A stretch of DNA of 64,000 nucleotides from CAVQWT01 sp963717705 (GCA_963717705.1 CAVQWT010000004.1:569123-633122); one strand, 5' to 3'. Positions 1 to 8,909 are shown, numbered from the stretch's first letter. Numbers and translations: made by a program. The notes: generated from the sequence alone by a model not told the origin.

Positions 1-1
1 G

Positions 2-517
2 GAAAAGGGCATCCGCGTGAAGACCTCGTCGTTCACCCGGCACCACGTCAACATCACCATGACGGGCGCCAAGGCCTGCGCGAACTACCTCAACTCGATC
101 CTCGCCAACCAGGAGGCGACCCACGACGGCTACGACGAGGCGCTGCTGCTCGACCCCGCCGGCTACGTGTCGGAAGGCTCGGGCGAGAACATCTTCCTGT
201 TCATCGACGGCGCGCTGCACACGCCGGACATGGGCTCGGGCGCGCTCAAGGGCATCACCCGCGACACGGTGATGACGCTCGCGCGCGAGCTCGGCTACAC
301 CATCCACGAGCGGCGGATCCTCCGTGACGAGGTCTACTGCGCCGACGAGGCGTTCTTCACCGGCACCGCCGCCGAGCTCACGCCGATCCGCGAGCTCGAC
401 AACCGCGTCATCGGCACCGGCGGGCGGGGGCCGGTGACGGCGAAGCTGCAGGCGCTCTACTTCGACACGGTCAACGGCCGCAACCCGGCACGCGAAGCCT
501 GGCTCGCCCGGGTGTGA
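2..517 (+). CDS. ilvE: Branched-chain amino-acid aminotransferase, C-terminal part (5' end outside window)
   Basis: This is the last 171 residues of a fold-type IV PLP aminotransferase that interconverts branched-chain amino acids and their 2-oxo acids in the cytoplasm. The frame is open from base 2, so the N-terminal part lies upstream of the window. The presumed PLP lysine is in the motif MTGAKAC (visible residue 24), as in IlvE. The class IV signature EGSGENIF follows, then the G-rich cofactor-binding segment LKGITRDTVM. It ends in TGA at 515-517, two bases before the ATG of the next gene. The zinc-finger gene and waaF that follow on the same strand form a usual betaproteobacterial neighbourhood. 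Confidence in the family is high; the length of the whole protein cannot be judged. Confidence 0.93.
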   Translation, partial: EKGIRVKTSSFTRHHVNITMTGAKACANYLNSILANQEATHDGYDEALLLDPAGYVSEGSGENIFLFIDGALHTPDMGSGALKGITRDTVMTLARELGYTIHERRILRDEVYCADEAFFTGTAAELTPIRELDNRVIGTGGRGPVTAKLQALYFDTVNGRNPAREAWLARV

Positions 518-519
518 CG

Positions 520-714
520 ATGGCCGACGTGAAGGACGTGCCCGAAGTCGTCGTCACCGCGCCGGACCTGCCGGTCCACTGCCCCAATCCCGCGATGCCG
601 CTGTGGTCGTCGCATCCTCGCGTCTTCCTCGACGTCGCCGCGACCGGCACCGTGAGCTGCCCGTATTGCGGCACCCGGTACCGGCTCGACGGGCCGGCGC
701 CGAAGGGTCACTGA
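520..714 (+). CDS. Small zinc-finger domain protein (zf-CHCC type)
   Basis: A protein of about 64 residues with the pattern of the CHCC zinc-finger family, which is related to the mitochondrial complex I subunit NDUFS6. Visible ligands are an N-terminal Cys in VHCPNP, a His in SSHPRVFLD, and the pair CPYC near the C-terminus, followed by GTRYRL. I chose the ATG at 520; a GTG at 514 in the same frame overlaps the ilvE stop and would add two residues. The gene sits between ilvE and waaF and is probably co-transcribed with them. Proteins of this family are conserved in proteobacteria. Their bacterial role is not settled, so no function is claimed. Confidence 0.8.
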   Translation: MADVKDVPEVVVTAPDLPVHCPNPAMPLWSSHPRVFLDVAATGTVSCPYCGTRYRLDGPAPKGH

Positions 715-730
715 CCACGCCGCGCGCGCG

Positions 731-1774
731 ATGACCGAGCGCCTGCTGGTCGTCGCGCCGTCGTGGGTGGGCGATGCGATACTCTCCGAGCCGCTGATCG
801 CGCTGCTGCGCGAGCCGTTCGGCGATCCGAACATCGACGTCCTGGCGCCGCCCTGGTGCGGCCCGGTCTACGCGAGGATGCGTGGCGTCGCGCGGGTCAT
901 CGACAACCCGCTGCCTCACGGAGCGCTCGACCTCGCCGCTCGACGCGCCGTCGCGGCGGAGTTGCGGAAGGCGAACTACCGGCGGGCGTTCGTGCTGCCG
1001 AATTCTTGGAAGTCCGCGCTGATCCCGTGGCTCGCCGGCATTCCGCACCGCACCGGCTATCGCGGCGAGCATCGCTACGGCCTGCTCAACGATCGGCGCC
1101 GGCTCGACCCGCGGGCGATGCCGCGGCTGGTCGACCGCTTCGCGGCGCTGGCCGGCAATCCCGGGGTGCAGGTGCCGACGCCGCCGGCCCCGGTGCTGGT
1201 GCCCGACGTCGCCAACCGCGGCGCCGCGGTCGAGGCGCTGCGGCTGCGCACGACCGCGCCGGTGGCGGTGCTGTGCCCGGGCGCCGAATACGGCCCCGCC
1301 AAGCGCTGGCCGCCCGCGCATTTCGCCGCGCTGGCGACGCGGCTGCTGGCGGACGGATTCCAGGTCTGGATCATCGGCTCGCCCAACGACAAGGACGCCG
1401 CCGCCGACGTGGTGCAGCGGCTGGGCGCGATCCCCGAGGAGCGCCGGGTGCGCGACCTCACCGGCCGCACCGACCTCGGGACGGCGATCGACCTCCTGTC
1501 GCTTGCGCGCGTCGTCGTCAGCAACGACTCCGGCCTGATGCACGCCGCGGCGGCGGTGGGCGCGCCGCTGGTCGCGCTGTTCGGCTCGTCGTCGCCCGCG
1601 TACACGCCGCCGCTGGCGGCCTCGGCGCACATCGCGCGGATCGACATCGCGTGCAGCCCGTGCTTCAAGCGCGAATGCCCGCTCGGCCACCTGCGCTGCC
1701 TGACCGACCTCGCCCCGGCCGCGGTGTATGATCTCGTCCGCGTCGCCGCGGCCGAAGCCGCGCCGGCACCCTGA
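731..1774 (+). CDS. waaF: Lipopolysaccharide heptosyltransferase II (GT9 family)
   Basis: A 347-residue glycosyltransferase of family GT9, expected to add the second L-glycero-D-manno-heptose from ADP-heptose to the inner core of lipopolysaccharide at the cytoplasmic face of the inner membrane. It begins MTERLLVVAPSWVGDAILSE, the typical N-terminus of WaaF with the SWVGD motif. The C-terminal half has the nucleotide-sugar-binding features CPGAEYGPAKRWP and VVSNDSGLMHAAAAVG, the latter being the donor-site DSGLMH motif. Length matches the family (about 340). It starts 16 bp after the zinc-finger gene and is followed 9 bp later by an NTF2-like gene, so the four genes may share a transcript. Confidence 0.93.
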   Translation: MTERLLVVAPSWVGDAILSEPLIALLREPFGDPNIDVLAPPWCGPVYARMRGVARVIDNPLPHGALDLAARRAVAAELRKANYRRAFVLPNSWKSALIPWLAGIPHRTGYRGEHRYGLLNDRRRLDPRAMPRLVDRFAALAGNPGVQVPTPPAPVLVPDVANRGAAVEALRLRTTAPVAVLCPGAEYGPAKRWPPAHFAALATRLLADGFQVWIIGSPNDKDAAADVVQRLGAIPEERRVRDLTGRTDLGTAIDLLSLARVVVSNDSGLMHAAAAVGAPLVALFGSSSPAYTPPLAASAHIARIDIACSPCFKRECPLGHLRCLTDLAPAAVYDLVRVAAAEAAPAP

Positions 1775-1783
1775 CCGCCCCCC

Positions 1784-2221
1784 ATGGCCAAGACGCGGAC
1801 CCCGCCCATCTACACGACGCCGCAGGACGCCGCGCTGGCGTTTTACCAGGCGTTCGAGGCGAAGAACGTCGACGCCATGATGGGGACGTGGGCCGACGAC
1901 GAGGAAATCGTCTGTGTGCATCCCGGAGGCACGCGGCTGGTGGGGTACGACGCGGTGCGGTCGGGCTGGGACCAGCTGTTCTCCGGCGACGCGAGCCTGA
2001 CCTTCCGCTTGCAGGAAATCGTCGTCATCGAGTCGGTCGGCATGGCGATGCAAAGCGCGATCGAGGTGGTGTCGCTGGGAGCGGACGGCAGCACCCGCGG
2101 CTACGCGGTGGCGACCAACGTCTTCCTGCGCACGCCGGTCGGCTGGCGCCTGCTGGTCCACCACGCGTCGTCGGTGCCCGCCGCCGCCGCGCCCTCGGCG
2201 CCGGAAGGTCCGCTGCACTGA
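1784..2221 (+). CDS. NTF2-like / SnoaL-like domain protein (DUF4440 type)
   Basis: A 145-residue protein with the cone-shaped alpha+beta NTF2 fold pattern: an N-terminal helix with FYQAFEAKNVDAMMGTWADD, then strands including VGYDAVRSGW and a C-terminal pair around WRLLVHHASS. Bacterial members resemble ketosteroid isomerase and are often annotated as DUF4440 or SnoaL-like; most have no known substrate. It lies 9 bp after waaF on the same strand and may be translationally linked to it. No signal peptide or membrane segment is visible. The fold assignment is fairly safe; the function is unknown. Confidence 0.75.
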   Translation: MAKTRTPPIYTTPQDAALAFYQAFEAKNVDAMMGTWADDEEIVCVHPGGTRLVGYDAVRSGWDQLFSGDASLTFRLQEIVVIESVGMAMQSAIEVVSLGADGSTRGYAVATNVFLRTPVGWRLLVHHASSVPAAAAPSAPEGPLH

Positions 2222-2284
2222 CCGGGAATTGCCCGCCGTCGCGCAGCGCGGGCCGGTGGGGGCGCACCCGCGCCGATGCGGGGG

Positions 2285-3748
2285 TCAGGCGGTCCCGCCG
2301 ACGGTGAGGCCGTCGATCTTCAGCGTCGGCTGGCCGACGCCGACAGGGACGCTCTGGCCGTCCTTGCCGCAGGTGCCGACACCCGCGTCCATCGCCAGGT
2401 CGACGCCGACCATCGACACCCGCGTCAGCACGTCCGGCCCGTTGCCGATCAGCGTCGCCCCCTTGACCGGATAGGCGAGCTTGCCGTTCTCGATCTTCCA
2501 GGCTTCGGCCGCGGAGAACACGAACTTGCCGCTGGTGATGTCGACCTGGCCGCCGCCGAAGTTGGCCGCGTAGAGCCCGTCCTGCACCGACGCGAGGATC
2601 TCCGCCGGATCGCGATCGCCGGCCAGCATGACGGTGTTGGTCATCCGCGGCATCGGCAGATGCGCGAACGACTCACGCCGGCCGTTGCCGGTCGCCGCGA
2701 CGCCCATCAGCCGCGCATTCAGCTGGTCCTGCATGTAGCCCTTCAGGATCCCATCCTCGATCAGCACCGTGCGCTGCGTGGCATTGCCCTCGTCGTCGAT
2801 GTTGAGCGAGCCGCGTCGCTGCGCGATCGTGCCGTCGTCGACGACGGTGATCCCCTTGGCCGCGACCTGCTGCCCGACGCGGCCGGCGAACGCGCTGGTG
2901 CCCTTGCGGTTGAAGTCGCCTTCCAGCCCGTGGCCGATCGCCTCGTGCAGCAGGATGCCGGGCCAGCCGGGTCCAAGCACGACGGTCATCGTTCCGGCCG
3001 GCGCGTCGCGCGCGCCGAGGTTCAGCACCGCCTGGTCGACCGCCTGCCGCGCGTAGCGGTCGAGCATCGCCTCGTCGAAGTAGGCGTAGTCGAAGCGGCC
3101 GCCGCCGCCGCCGTAGCCCTGCTCGCGCCGGCCCCCCTCCTCGACGATCACCGTCAGCGACACCCTGACCAGCGGCCGCACGTCGGCGGCGACCAGACCG
3201 TCGCTGCGCGCGACCAGGATCGCCTCGTACTCGCCGGCAACCGACGCCATCACCTGCACCACGCGGCGGTCCAGCGCCCGCGCCTTCTGCTCCAGCCGTT
3301 CGAGCAGCGCGACCTTGGCCGCCTCGGACAGCGAGACCACCGGGTCCTGGGGCAGGTAGAGCGAGCGCGCGGGGCCGAGGCGCCCGACCGGCGCGACGGC
3401 AGATTGCCCCTGCCGGCCGATCGCGCGGGCAGCGACCGCCGCCTCCTCGAGCGCCGCCAGCGAGATGTCGTCCGAATAGGCAAACGCCTGGCGCTCGCCG
3501 TGCACCGCCCGCACGCCGACGCCGCGGTCGATGGAGAAGGCGCCCGACTTGACGATGCCTTCCTCGAGACTCCAGCTCTCCACCCGCGAGTACTGGAAAT
3601 ACAGGTCGGCGAAATCGACCTCGTGCGTATGGATCGACGCCAGGACGCGCGACAGGTGGGCGTCGTCGAGCTGCGCGGGATCGAGGAGCAGACGGCGCGC
3701 CTCGGCCACGAGTGCGGCGCCGACGGGGGGAAGCGAGAGATCGGTCAC
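2285..3748 (-). CDS. tldD: Metalloprotease TldD
   Basis: TldD is the zinc-dependent subunit of the TldD/TldE protease, which in enterobacteria processes peptides such as microcin precursors and degrades unfolded peptides. The metal-binding motif HEAIGH is at about residues 268-273 (HExxxH, as in TldD and unlike TldE). The conserved segment LEGDFNRKGTSAF follows it and GNGRRESFAHLPMPRMTN lies further on. I chose the GTG at 3748, giving 487 residues, close to the usual length of about 480. An ATG at 3832 would add 28 residues with no family counterpart. The gene lies 167 bp downstream of livF on the same strand. No tldE partner is in the window. Confidence 0.92.
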   Translation of the reverse strand: MTDLSLPPVGAALVAEARRLLLDPAQLDDAHLSRVLASIHTHEVDFADLYFQYSRVESWSLEEGIVKSGAFSIDRGVGVRAVHGERQAFAYSDDISLAALEEAAVAARAIGRQGQSAVAPVGRLGPARSLYLPQDPVVSLSEAAKVALLERLEQKARALDRRVVQVMASVAGEYEAILVARSDGLVAADVRPLVRVSLTVIVEEGGRREQGYGGGGGRFDYAYFDEAMLDRYARQAVDQAVLNLGARDAPAGTMTVVLGPGWPGILLHEAIGHGLEGDFNRKGTSAFAGRVGQQVAAKGITVVDDGTIAQRRGSLNIDDEGNATQRTVLIEDGILKGYMQDQLNARLMGVAATGNGRRESFAHLPMPRMTNTVMLAGDRDPAEILASVQDGLYAANFGGGQVDITSGKFVFSAAEAWKIENGKLAYPVKGATLIGNGPDVLTRVSMVGVDLAMDAGVGTCGKDGQSVPVGVGQPTLKIDGLTVGGTA

Positions 3749-3915
3749 GGTGGGCCTGGGAAGATGGGCCGGCGGGAAGCCGGCCCGGGTGAGAAAGGCG
3801 CCATTGTCGAAGGTTCCGCGGTCTGCCGGCAAGCGCCGCGACGGCCGGGAGCGACCCCGCCGCCGGCAGGGGAATGCGAGGCCGCAGGGCGCCCGCCTGC
3901 CGGCGATGCCCGCGA

Positions 3916-4644
3916 CTACGCCACGGCCGCCTTCCCGAGGTAGGTGGCGGCGACCCGCGGATTGGCCGCAAGCTCGGCGCTCGGCCCCTCGATGGCGAGC
4001 TCGCCGGTCTCGAGGACGTAGCCGTAGTCCGCGACCTGCAAGGCGGCGCGGGCGTTCTGCTCGACAAGCAGGATCGACACACCGGTCGCCCGCAGGCTGG
4101 AAACGATGCTGAAGATCTCGCGGACGATCAGCGGCGCAAGACCGAGCGACGGCTCGTCGAGCATCAGCAGCCTCGGCTTGCCCATCAGCGCGCGCCCCAT
4201 CGCCAGCATCTGGCGTTCGCCCCCGGACAGCGTGCCGGCAAACTGCGCACGGCGCTCGGCCAGGCGCGGAAAGCGCTGGTAGACCTCGTCCAGTGTTTGC
4301 CGCCAGGCGCGATCGCCCCGCCGGACCCGTTGGAACGCGCCTAGCTCGAGGTTGTCGGCGACGCTCATGCCCGAGAACAGCTCGCGCCGCTCCGGAACCA
4401 GGATGAGCCCGCGCGCGACCCGCTGCTCGACCGGCAGCGCGGAGGCCGCCTCGCCGGCGTAGGCGATGCGGCCGCGCGACGGCAGCAGGCCCATGATCGC
4501 CGCCAGCAGCGTCGTCTTGCCGGCGCCGTTGGGGCCGATCACGGTGACGATCCGGCCCTCGCTCACCTTCAGCGATACGTCGTGCACCGCCTCGACCTTG
4601 CCGTACGCGACGTGCAGCCGTTCGACTTCGAGGATCGTCGTCAT
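3916..4644 (-). CDS. livF: High-affinity branched-chain amino-acid ABC transporter, ATPase LivF-like
   Basis: The second ATPase of a LIV-type importer, 242 residues, usual for LivF. Walker A is GPNGAGKTT near residue 38, the signature is LSGGERQM, and Walker B is LLMLDEPSLGLAP followed by the conserved H-loop region LLVEQNARAAL. It couples ATP hydrolysis to uptake through the permease at the inner membrane. Its ATG overlaps the stop of the upstream livM-livG fusion by 4 bp (4641-4644), so the two are translationally coupled. It is the last gene of the transporter operon; tldD follows after 167 bp. The exact substrate (branched-chain amino acid, amide or other) cannot be read from the ATPase. 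Confidence 0.93.
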   Translation of the reverse strand: MTTILEVERLHVAYGKVEAVHDVSLKVSEGRIVTVIGPNGAGKTTLLAAIMGLLPSRGRIAYAGEAASALPVEQRVARGLILVPERRELFSGMSVADNLELGAFQRVRRGDRAWRQTLDEVYQRFPRLAERRAQFAGTLSGGERQMLAMGRALMGKPRLLMLDEPSLGLAPLIVREIFSIVSSLRATGVSILLVEQNARAALQVADYGYVLETGELAIEGPSAELAANPRVAATYLGKAAVA

Positions 4645-6404
4645 ACGCCGCCCAGGTAGGCTTCGAGCACTGCCGGGTGCTTCTGCATCTCGGCCGGCAG
4701 GCCTTCGGCGATCTTCTCGCCGAAGTCCATCACCACCAGCCGGTCGGTGAGGCCCATGACGAAGTCCATGTCGTGCTCGACCAGCAGGATCGTCATGCCC
4801 TGCGCCTTGAGCTGCCGCAGCAGCGCCGCGAGCTCCTGCTTCTCGAGGTAGCGCAGGCCGGCGGCCGGCTCGTCGAGGAGCAGCAGCGTCGGGTCGGCCG
4901 CGAGCGCGCGCGCGATTTCGACGATCCGCTGCTTGCCGAGCGGCAGGCTGCCCGCGGCGTCGTGCAGGTGGGCCGCGAGTCCGCAGCGCTCGATCGCCCG
5001 CGCGGCTTCCGCCCGCGTGCGCGCCTCCTCGGCGCGATCGAGGCGCAGCGCCGCGGTGATCACGCCTGCCCTTCCGCGCAGATACGCCCCCAGCGCGACG
5101 TTGTCGAGCACCGACATCCCGGCGACCAGCTTGACGTGCTGGAAGGTGCGGCCGATGCCCTTGCGCGCGATCACGTACGGCGCGCGGCTGCCGATCGACT
5201 CGCCGCGGAAGATCACCTCGCCCGAGGTCAGCGGCGCCGCACCGGAGATGAGGCTGAAGGTCGTGCTCTTGCCGGCGCCGTTGGGACCGATGAGGCCGAG
5301 AATTTCGCCGGCGCGGATCTCGAACGACAGGTCGTTGACCGCGACCAGCCCGCCGAACTGCTTGCGCGCCGCCTTCACCTCGAGCAGCGGCCCGACGGTC
5401 GCCGGCGGGTCGCGCCGCGGCAGCGGCGGCGCGTCCGGAACGGCCGGCGGTGCTCCGGGCGGCAGCAGCCTGGCCAGCCAGGGCCACAGGCCGTCACGGG
5501 CGAACTGCAGCAGCAGCACCATGAGGACGCCGAACACGATGATCTCGAAGTTCCCGCTGCGGCCGAGGATGTGCGGGAGGATGTCCTGCAGCAGCTGCTT
5601 GGCGATCGTCAGCACCGTCGCGCCGACCACCGCGCCCCAGACGCTGCCGGCGCCGCCGACGACCGCCATGAACAGGTACTCGATGCCCTGGTTGATGCCG
5701 AACGGCGTCGGGTTGACGAACCGCTGCAGGTGCGCGTACAGCCAGCCCGAGATGCAGGCGAGCAGCGCCGCGTAGACGAAGGCGACGATCTTGAGCCGTG
5801 CGCCGTCGACGCCGAACGCCTCGGCCATGTCCTGGCCGCCCTTCAGTGCGCGGATCGCCCGGCCGGGCCGGGAGTCCAGCAGATTGTCGGTCGACCACAG
5901 CGCCGCCAGCGTGATCGCCCAGATCAGGTAGTAGAACCAGCGCTCGTCGCGCAGCTCGACCCCGGCGACCGACAGCGGCGGGATTCCGGTGATGCCGGTG
6001 TGGCCACCCATCCACCCGAGGTTGCCGAACAGGAAGTACAGGCTGATGCCCCAGGCGATCGTCGCCAGCGGCAGGTAGTGCCCCCGCATCCGCAGCGTGA
6101 TGAAGCCAAGGAACAGCGCCACCGCCAGCGTCAGTGCGAGCCCGATGGCCAGGTTGACCCACGGTGACATCTGGTACTGGGTGCACAGCAGCGCCGTCGT
6201 GTAGGCACCGATGCCGACGAACGCCGCCTGGCCGAACGACGTCTGCCCCGCGACGCCGGTCAGCAGCACGAGGCCGAGCGCGACGATGCTGTAGAGGCCG
6301 ATGTAGTTCGCCACCGTCACCCAGAACGGCGGCGCGACCACGGGCAGCGCGACCAGCAGCGCGACGAATCCCGCGAACACCAGCACGGCGCCGCGGCGGG
6401 TCAT
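4641..6404 (-). CDS. livM-livG: Fused LivM-type permease and LivG-type ATPase
   Basis: A 587-residue protein joining two normally separate LIV-importer subunits. Residues 1 to about 310 are a hydrophobic LivM-type permease with the conserved GQTSFGQAAFVGIGAYT motif and the EAA-like region ALKGGQDMAEAFGVD. A proline-rich linker at about 315-340 leads to a LivG-type ATPase with Walker A GPNGAGKST, signature SLPLGKQRIVEIA and Walker B LLLLDEPAAGL. The LivG hallmark GRTFQHVKL is present. The signature is slightly off the LSGGQ consensus, as is normal for LivG. It lies 46 bp after livH and overlaps livF by 4 bp. Such fusions are known in other proteobacteria. Confidence 0.93.
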   Translation of the reverse strand: MTRRGAVLVFAGFVALLVALPVVAPPFWVTVANYIGLYSIVALGLVLLTGVAGQTSFGQAAFVGIGAYTTALLCTQYQMSPWVNLAIGLALTLAVALFLGFITLRMRGHYLPLATIAWGISLYFLFGNLGWMGGHTGITGIPPLSVAGVELRDERWFYYLIWAITLAALWSTDNLLDSRPGRAIRALKGGQDMAEAFGVDGARLKIVAFVYAALLACISGWLYAHLQRFVNPTPFGINQGIEYLFMAVVGGAGSVWGAVVGATVLTIAKQLLQDILPHILGRSGNFEIIVFGVLMVLLLQFARDGLWPWLARLLPPGAPPAVPDAPPLPRRDPPATVGPLLEVKAARKQFGGLVAVNDLSFEIRAGEILGLIGPNGAGKSTTFSLISGAAPLTSGEVIFRGESIGSRAPYVIARKGIGRTFQHVKLVAGMSVLDNVALGAYLRGRAGVITAALRLDRAEEARTRAEAARAIERCGLAAHLHDAAGSLPLGKQRIVEIARALAADPTLLLLDEPAAGLRYLEKQELAALLRQLKAQGMTILLVEHDMDFVMGLTDRLVVMDFGEKIAEGLPAEMQKHPAVLEAYLGGV

Positions 6405-6450
6405 CGTTGCAGTCCCCGGAAGCCGCGATCGCAGCGCGGTGTCGCGGCGG

Positions 6451-7506
6451 TCATTCGTCCTCCTCGTGGTGCTGCGCGGTCAGGCTGCGCCAGAGCAGGA
6501 CCGGAATGATCAGCGTGAACACGATCACTTCCTTGAACCCGCTCGCGAAGAACGAAGCGAACGCCTCGATCAGCCCGACCAGCAGCGCACCGGCGGCGGC
6601 GAGGGGGTAGCTCGCGAGGCCGCCGATGATCGCGCCGACGAAGCCCTTGAGGCTGATGAGGAAGCCCGAGTCGTAGTAGACGGTCGTGATCGGCCCGATC
6701 AGCACGCCGGACAGCGCGCAGAGCAGCGCGGCTAGAGTGAACGTCAGCATGCCGGTGAACGTAGGGGAAACGCCGACCAGCCGGGCGCCGACGCGGTTCA
6801 GCGCGGTCGCGCGAAGCGCCTTGCCGTAGAGCGTCCGGCCGAAGAACAGCGCCAGCGCGGCAATCAGCACCAGGCTGGTCAGCACGACGATCAGGCTCTG
6901 CAGGCTCACGGTGACGGCGCCAACGGTGAACGAGCCGGCGGCAAACGCCGGGGTGCGCGAGCCCTCGGCGCCGAAGAACAGCAGGCCCAGCCCGAGCAGC
7001 GCGAAATGCACGGCGACCGAGACGATCAGCAGCACCAGCACGCTCGCCTCGGCGACCGGCTGGTAGACGATCCGGTAGAGCAGCGGCCCGAGCGCGGTGA
7101 CGATGGCGAGCGCGACGAGGATCTGCGCCCAGAGCGGGAGCTCGATGCGCGTCAGCAGGAAGGCGGCGCCTGCGATCAGCACCGGGATGCCCGTCCACTT
7201 GGCCATCTGCACCGGCACCCGGTGCCGCTCGCCGCGGCGGGAACACGACCACGCCTCCATCAGCCCGGCGATCAGCGCCATGCCGACGAGGAGGCTCACC
7301 GTCCCCGGTGGCTGCGTCGGCGGCAGGCCGTTGACGGGCTGCAGCGCCGCCAGCGTCAGCGTGCCGAACGCGACGAACTCGCCCGACGGGACCCAGATCA
7401 CCCGGGTGACGGCGAACACCAGCACCAGCGCCAGCGCCAGCAGCGCGTAGATCGCGCCGTTGGTGATGCCGTCCTGCACCAGCAGGGCGAAGATCGAGAG
7501 ATCCAT
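6451..7506 (-). CDS. livH: Branched-chain amino-acid-type ABC transporter permease LivH
   Basis: Inner-membrane permease of the LIV family, 351 residues from the ATG at 7506. The N-terminus QDGITNGAIYALLALALVLV and the C-terminal segment LKGFVGAIIGGLASYPLAA are typical of LivH. It is longer than the roughly 300-residue enteric protein because of a segment around residues 75-135, containing a basic stretch (SRRGERHR) and two extra hydrophobic segments. An in-frame ATG at 7548 would add 14 residues not typical of the family. It is transcribed after the binding-protein gene, separated from it by a terminator-like hairpin. That arrangement usually gives more binding protein than permease. Confidence 0.92.
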   Translation of the reverse strand: MDLSIFALLVQDGITNGAIYALLALALVLVFAVTRVIWVPSGEFVAFGTLTLAALQPVNGLPPTQPPGTVSLLVGMALIAGLMEAWSCSRRGERHRVPVQMAKWTGIPVLIAGAAFLLTRIELPLWAQILVALAIVTALGPLLYRIVYQPVAEASVLVLLIVSVAVHFALLGLGLLFFGAEGSRTPAFAAGSFTVGAVTVSLQSLIVVLTSLVLIAALALFFGRTLYGKALRATALNRVGARLVGVSPTFTGMLTFTLAALLCALSGVLIGPITTVYYDSGFLISLKGFVGAIIGGLASYPLAAAGALLVGLIEAFASFFASGFKEVIVFTLIIPVLLWRSLTAQHHEEDE

Positions 7507-7569
7507 CGTGGACGCTCGGTTGGGCCGGGAACCTGCGGTGCCCGGCACGCTCGCCGGGCAGCGGACATG

Positions 7570-7600
7570 AAAAAGCCGGCTGCGCGAGGGCAGCCGGCTT
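7570..7600 (-). terminator. Intrinsic terminator or attenuator between the binding-protein gene and livH
   Basis: The arms 7573-7583 and 7590-7600 are perfectly complementary over 11 bp (AAGCCGGCTGC), with a 6-nt loop. On the minus strand the stem is followed directly by a run of T (7574 down to 7570). It lies 17 bp after the stop of the substrate-binding protein gene and about 65 bp before livH. It probably ends many transcripts after the binding protein and lets some continue into the permease genes. Confidence 0.85.
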
Positions 7601-7616
7601 CCTCAGCGAGGGTCGA

Positions 7617-8759
7617 TCACTTCTGCAGCACCCACTTGCCGTTTTCGATCTTCACCATCACGCGGGCCCGGTTGTCGAGGCCGTTGTGGTCGTTCGCGGT
7701 CATCACGAACACGCCGTGCGTGGCCGGCACCGTCGTCGTCTCCAGCGCGTCGCGCAGCGCCGCCCGGAACTCCTTCGTGCCCGGCTTCGCCTTCTTCAGC
7801 GCCTCCGGGATCGCCTTCGCCAGCAGCAGGTACGAGTCGTAGGCGTGCCCGCCGAACGTCGAGCGCGTGCCGAACTTCTGCTCGTACTTGGTGACGTAGT
7901 CGGCGGCGACCTTCTTGCTCGCGTTGCTGTCGGGCAGCTGCTCCCAGACCAGCATCGGGCCCGACGGCAGGTAGGTGCCGTTGCCGTCGTTGCCGACGAC
8001 GCGCAGGAAGTCGGGATTGGCCACGCCGTGCGTCTGGTAGATCTTGCCCTTGTAGTTGCGCGCAACCAGTTCCTTCTGCGGCGTCGCTCCCGGGGTTCCG
8101 GCGGCGCCGATCAGGATCGCGTCGGGACCGGCGGAAACGAGCTTCAGCACCTGTCCGGTGACCGACGCGTCGTTGCGGTTGTACTTTTCCTCGGCGACGA
8201 CCTTGATGCCGGCGGTCTGCGCCGACCGCTTCATCTCGGCCAGCCAGCCGTCGCCGTAGGCATCGGCAAACCCGATGTAGCCCAGCGTCTTCACGCCGTT
8301 GGCCTTCATGTGGACGGCGATCGCGTCGGCCATCAGCGAGTCGCTCTGCGGCGTCTTGAACACCCATTTCGTCTTGGGACTCGCCGGATCGACGATGCGC
8401 GCGGACGCGGCCATCGAGATCATCGGCGTCTCGGCGTCGGCGACGACGTCGGCCATCGCCAGCGAGTTGGGCGTGATGGTCGAGCCGATGATGACGTCGA
8501 CCTTGTTCTCGCTCAGCAGCTTGCGGGTGTTGGTCACGGCCTTGGTCGTGTCCGAGCCGTCGTCGAGGATGATGTAGTTGACCTTCTCGCCGCCGATCGT
8601 CGCCGGCATCAGCTCGAAGGTGTTCTTCTCGGGGATGCCCAGCGAGGCGGCGGGACCGGTGGCGGACAGCGTCACCCCCACGTTGATGTCGGCCTGCGCG
8701 GCGCCCGCGCTCAGGGCCAGCGCGGCGAGCAGCACCGGCACAAGCTTGCGTTGATACAT
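7617..8759 (-). CDS. LIV-type ABC transporter periplasmic substrate-binding protein
   Basis: A 380-residue type I periplasmic binding protein (Leu/Ile/Val receptor family). The signal peptide MYQRKLVPVLLAALALSAGA ends near AQADI. The mature start INVGVTLSATGPAASLG and the later YIILDDGSDTTKAVTNTRKL are characteristic. I chose the ATG at 8759 because AGGAGG lies 6-7 bases upstream and the signal peptide starts there; a start at 8936 would place about 60 unrelated residues in front. It is the first gene of the operon with livH, livM-livG and livF. The ligand may be a branched-chain amino acid or a related small compound such as an amide or aromatic acid. Confidence 0.92.
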   Translation of the reverse strand: MYQRKLVPVLLAALALSAGAAQADINVGVTLSATGPAASLGIPEKNTFELMPATIGGEKVNYIILDDGSDTTKAVTNTRKLLSENKVDVIIGSTITPNSLAMADVVADAETPMISMAASARIVDPASPKTKWVFKTPQSDSLMADAIAVHMKANGVKTLGYIGFADAYGDGWLAEMKRSAQTAGIKVVAEEKYNRNDASVTGQVLKLVSAGPDAILIGAAGTPGATPQKELVARNYKGKIYQTHGVANPDFLRVVGNDGNGTYLPSGPMLVWEQLPDSNASKKVAADYVTKYEQKFGTRSTFGGHAYDSYLLLAKAIPEALKKAKPGTKEFRAALRDALETTTVPATHGVFVMTANDHNGLDNRARVMVKIENGKWVLQK

Positions 8760-8880
8760 GAAGTCCTCCTGGACCGGATGGAAAGTAACCGTGCGCGGGG
8801 ACATTCCGGCGCCGGGGCCGTCTTGTTCGTATTGGGCGGTGCACCGTCGGGCGCACTGCGGGGAGGCGGCATTGCGCCCG

Positions 8881-8909
8881 ATTCTGCCCAAGCCCTGCCC
8901 CGCGGTCAA
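8881..8909 (-). promoter_or_regulatory. Putative sigma-70 promoter of the LIV-type transporter operon
   Basis: On the minus strand TTGACC (8909-8904) and CAGAAT (8886-8881) are separated by 17 bp. Transcription would start near 8873, giving a leader of about 110 nt before the binding-protein start at 8759. The match is read by eye; no transcription data are available. Confidence 0.5.

Noticed and set aside
3749..3832. ATG at 3832 as the start of TldD
   Set aside because: It would add 28 residues rich in Pro/Arg absent from the family; the GTG at 3748 gives the usual length.
2276..3943. Plus-strand open frame of 555 codons
   Set aside because: It is the antisense of tldD and has no recognisable protein.
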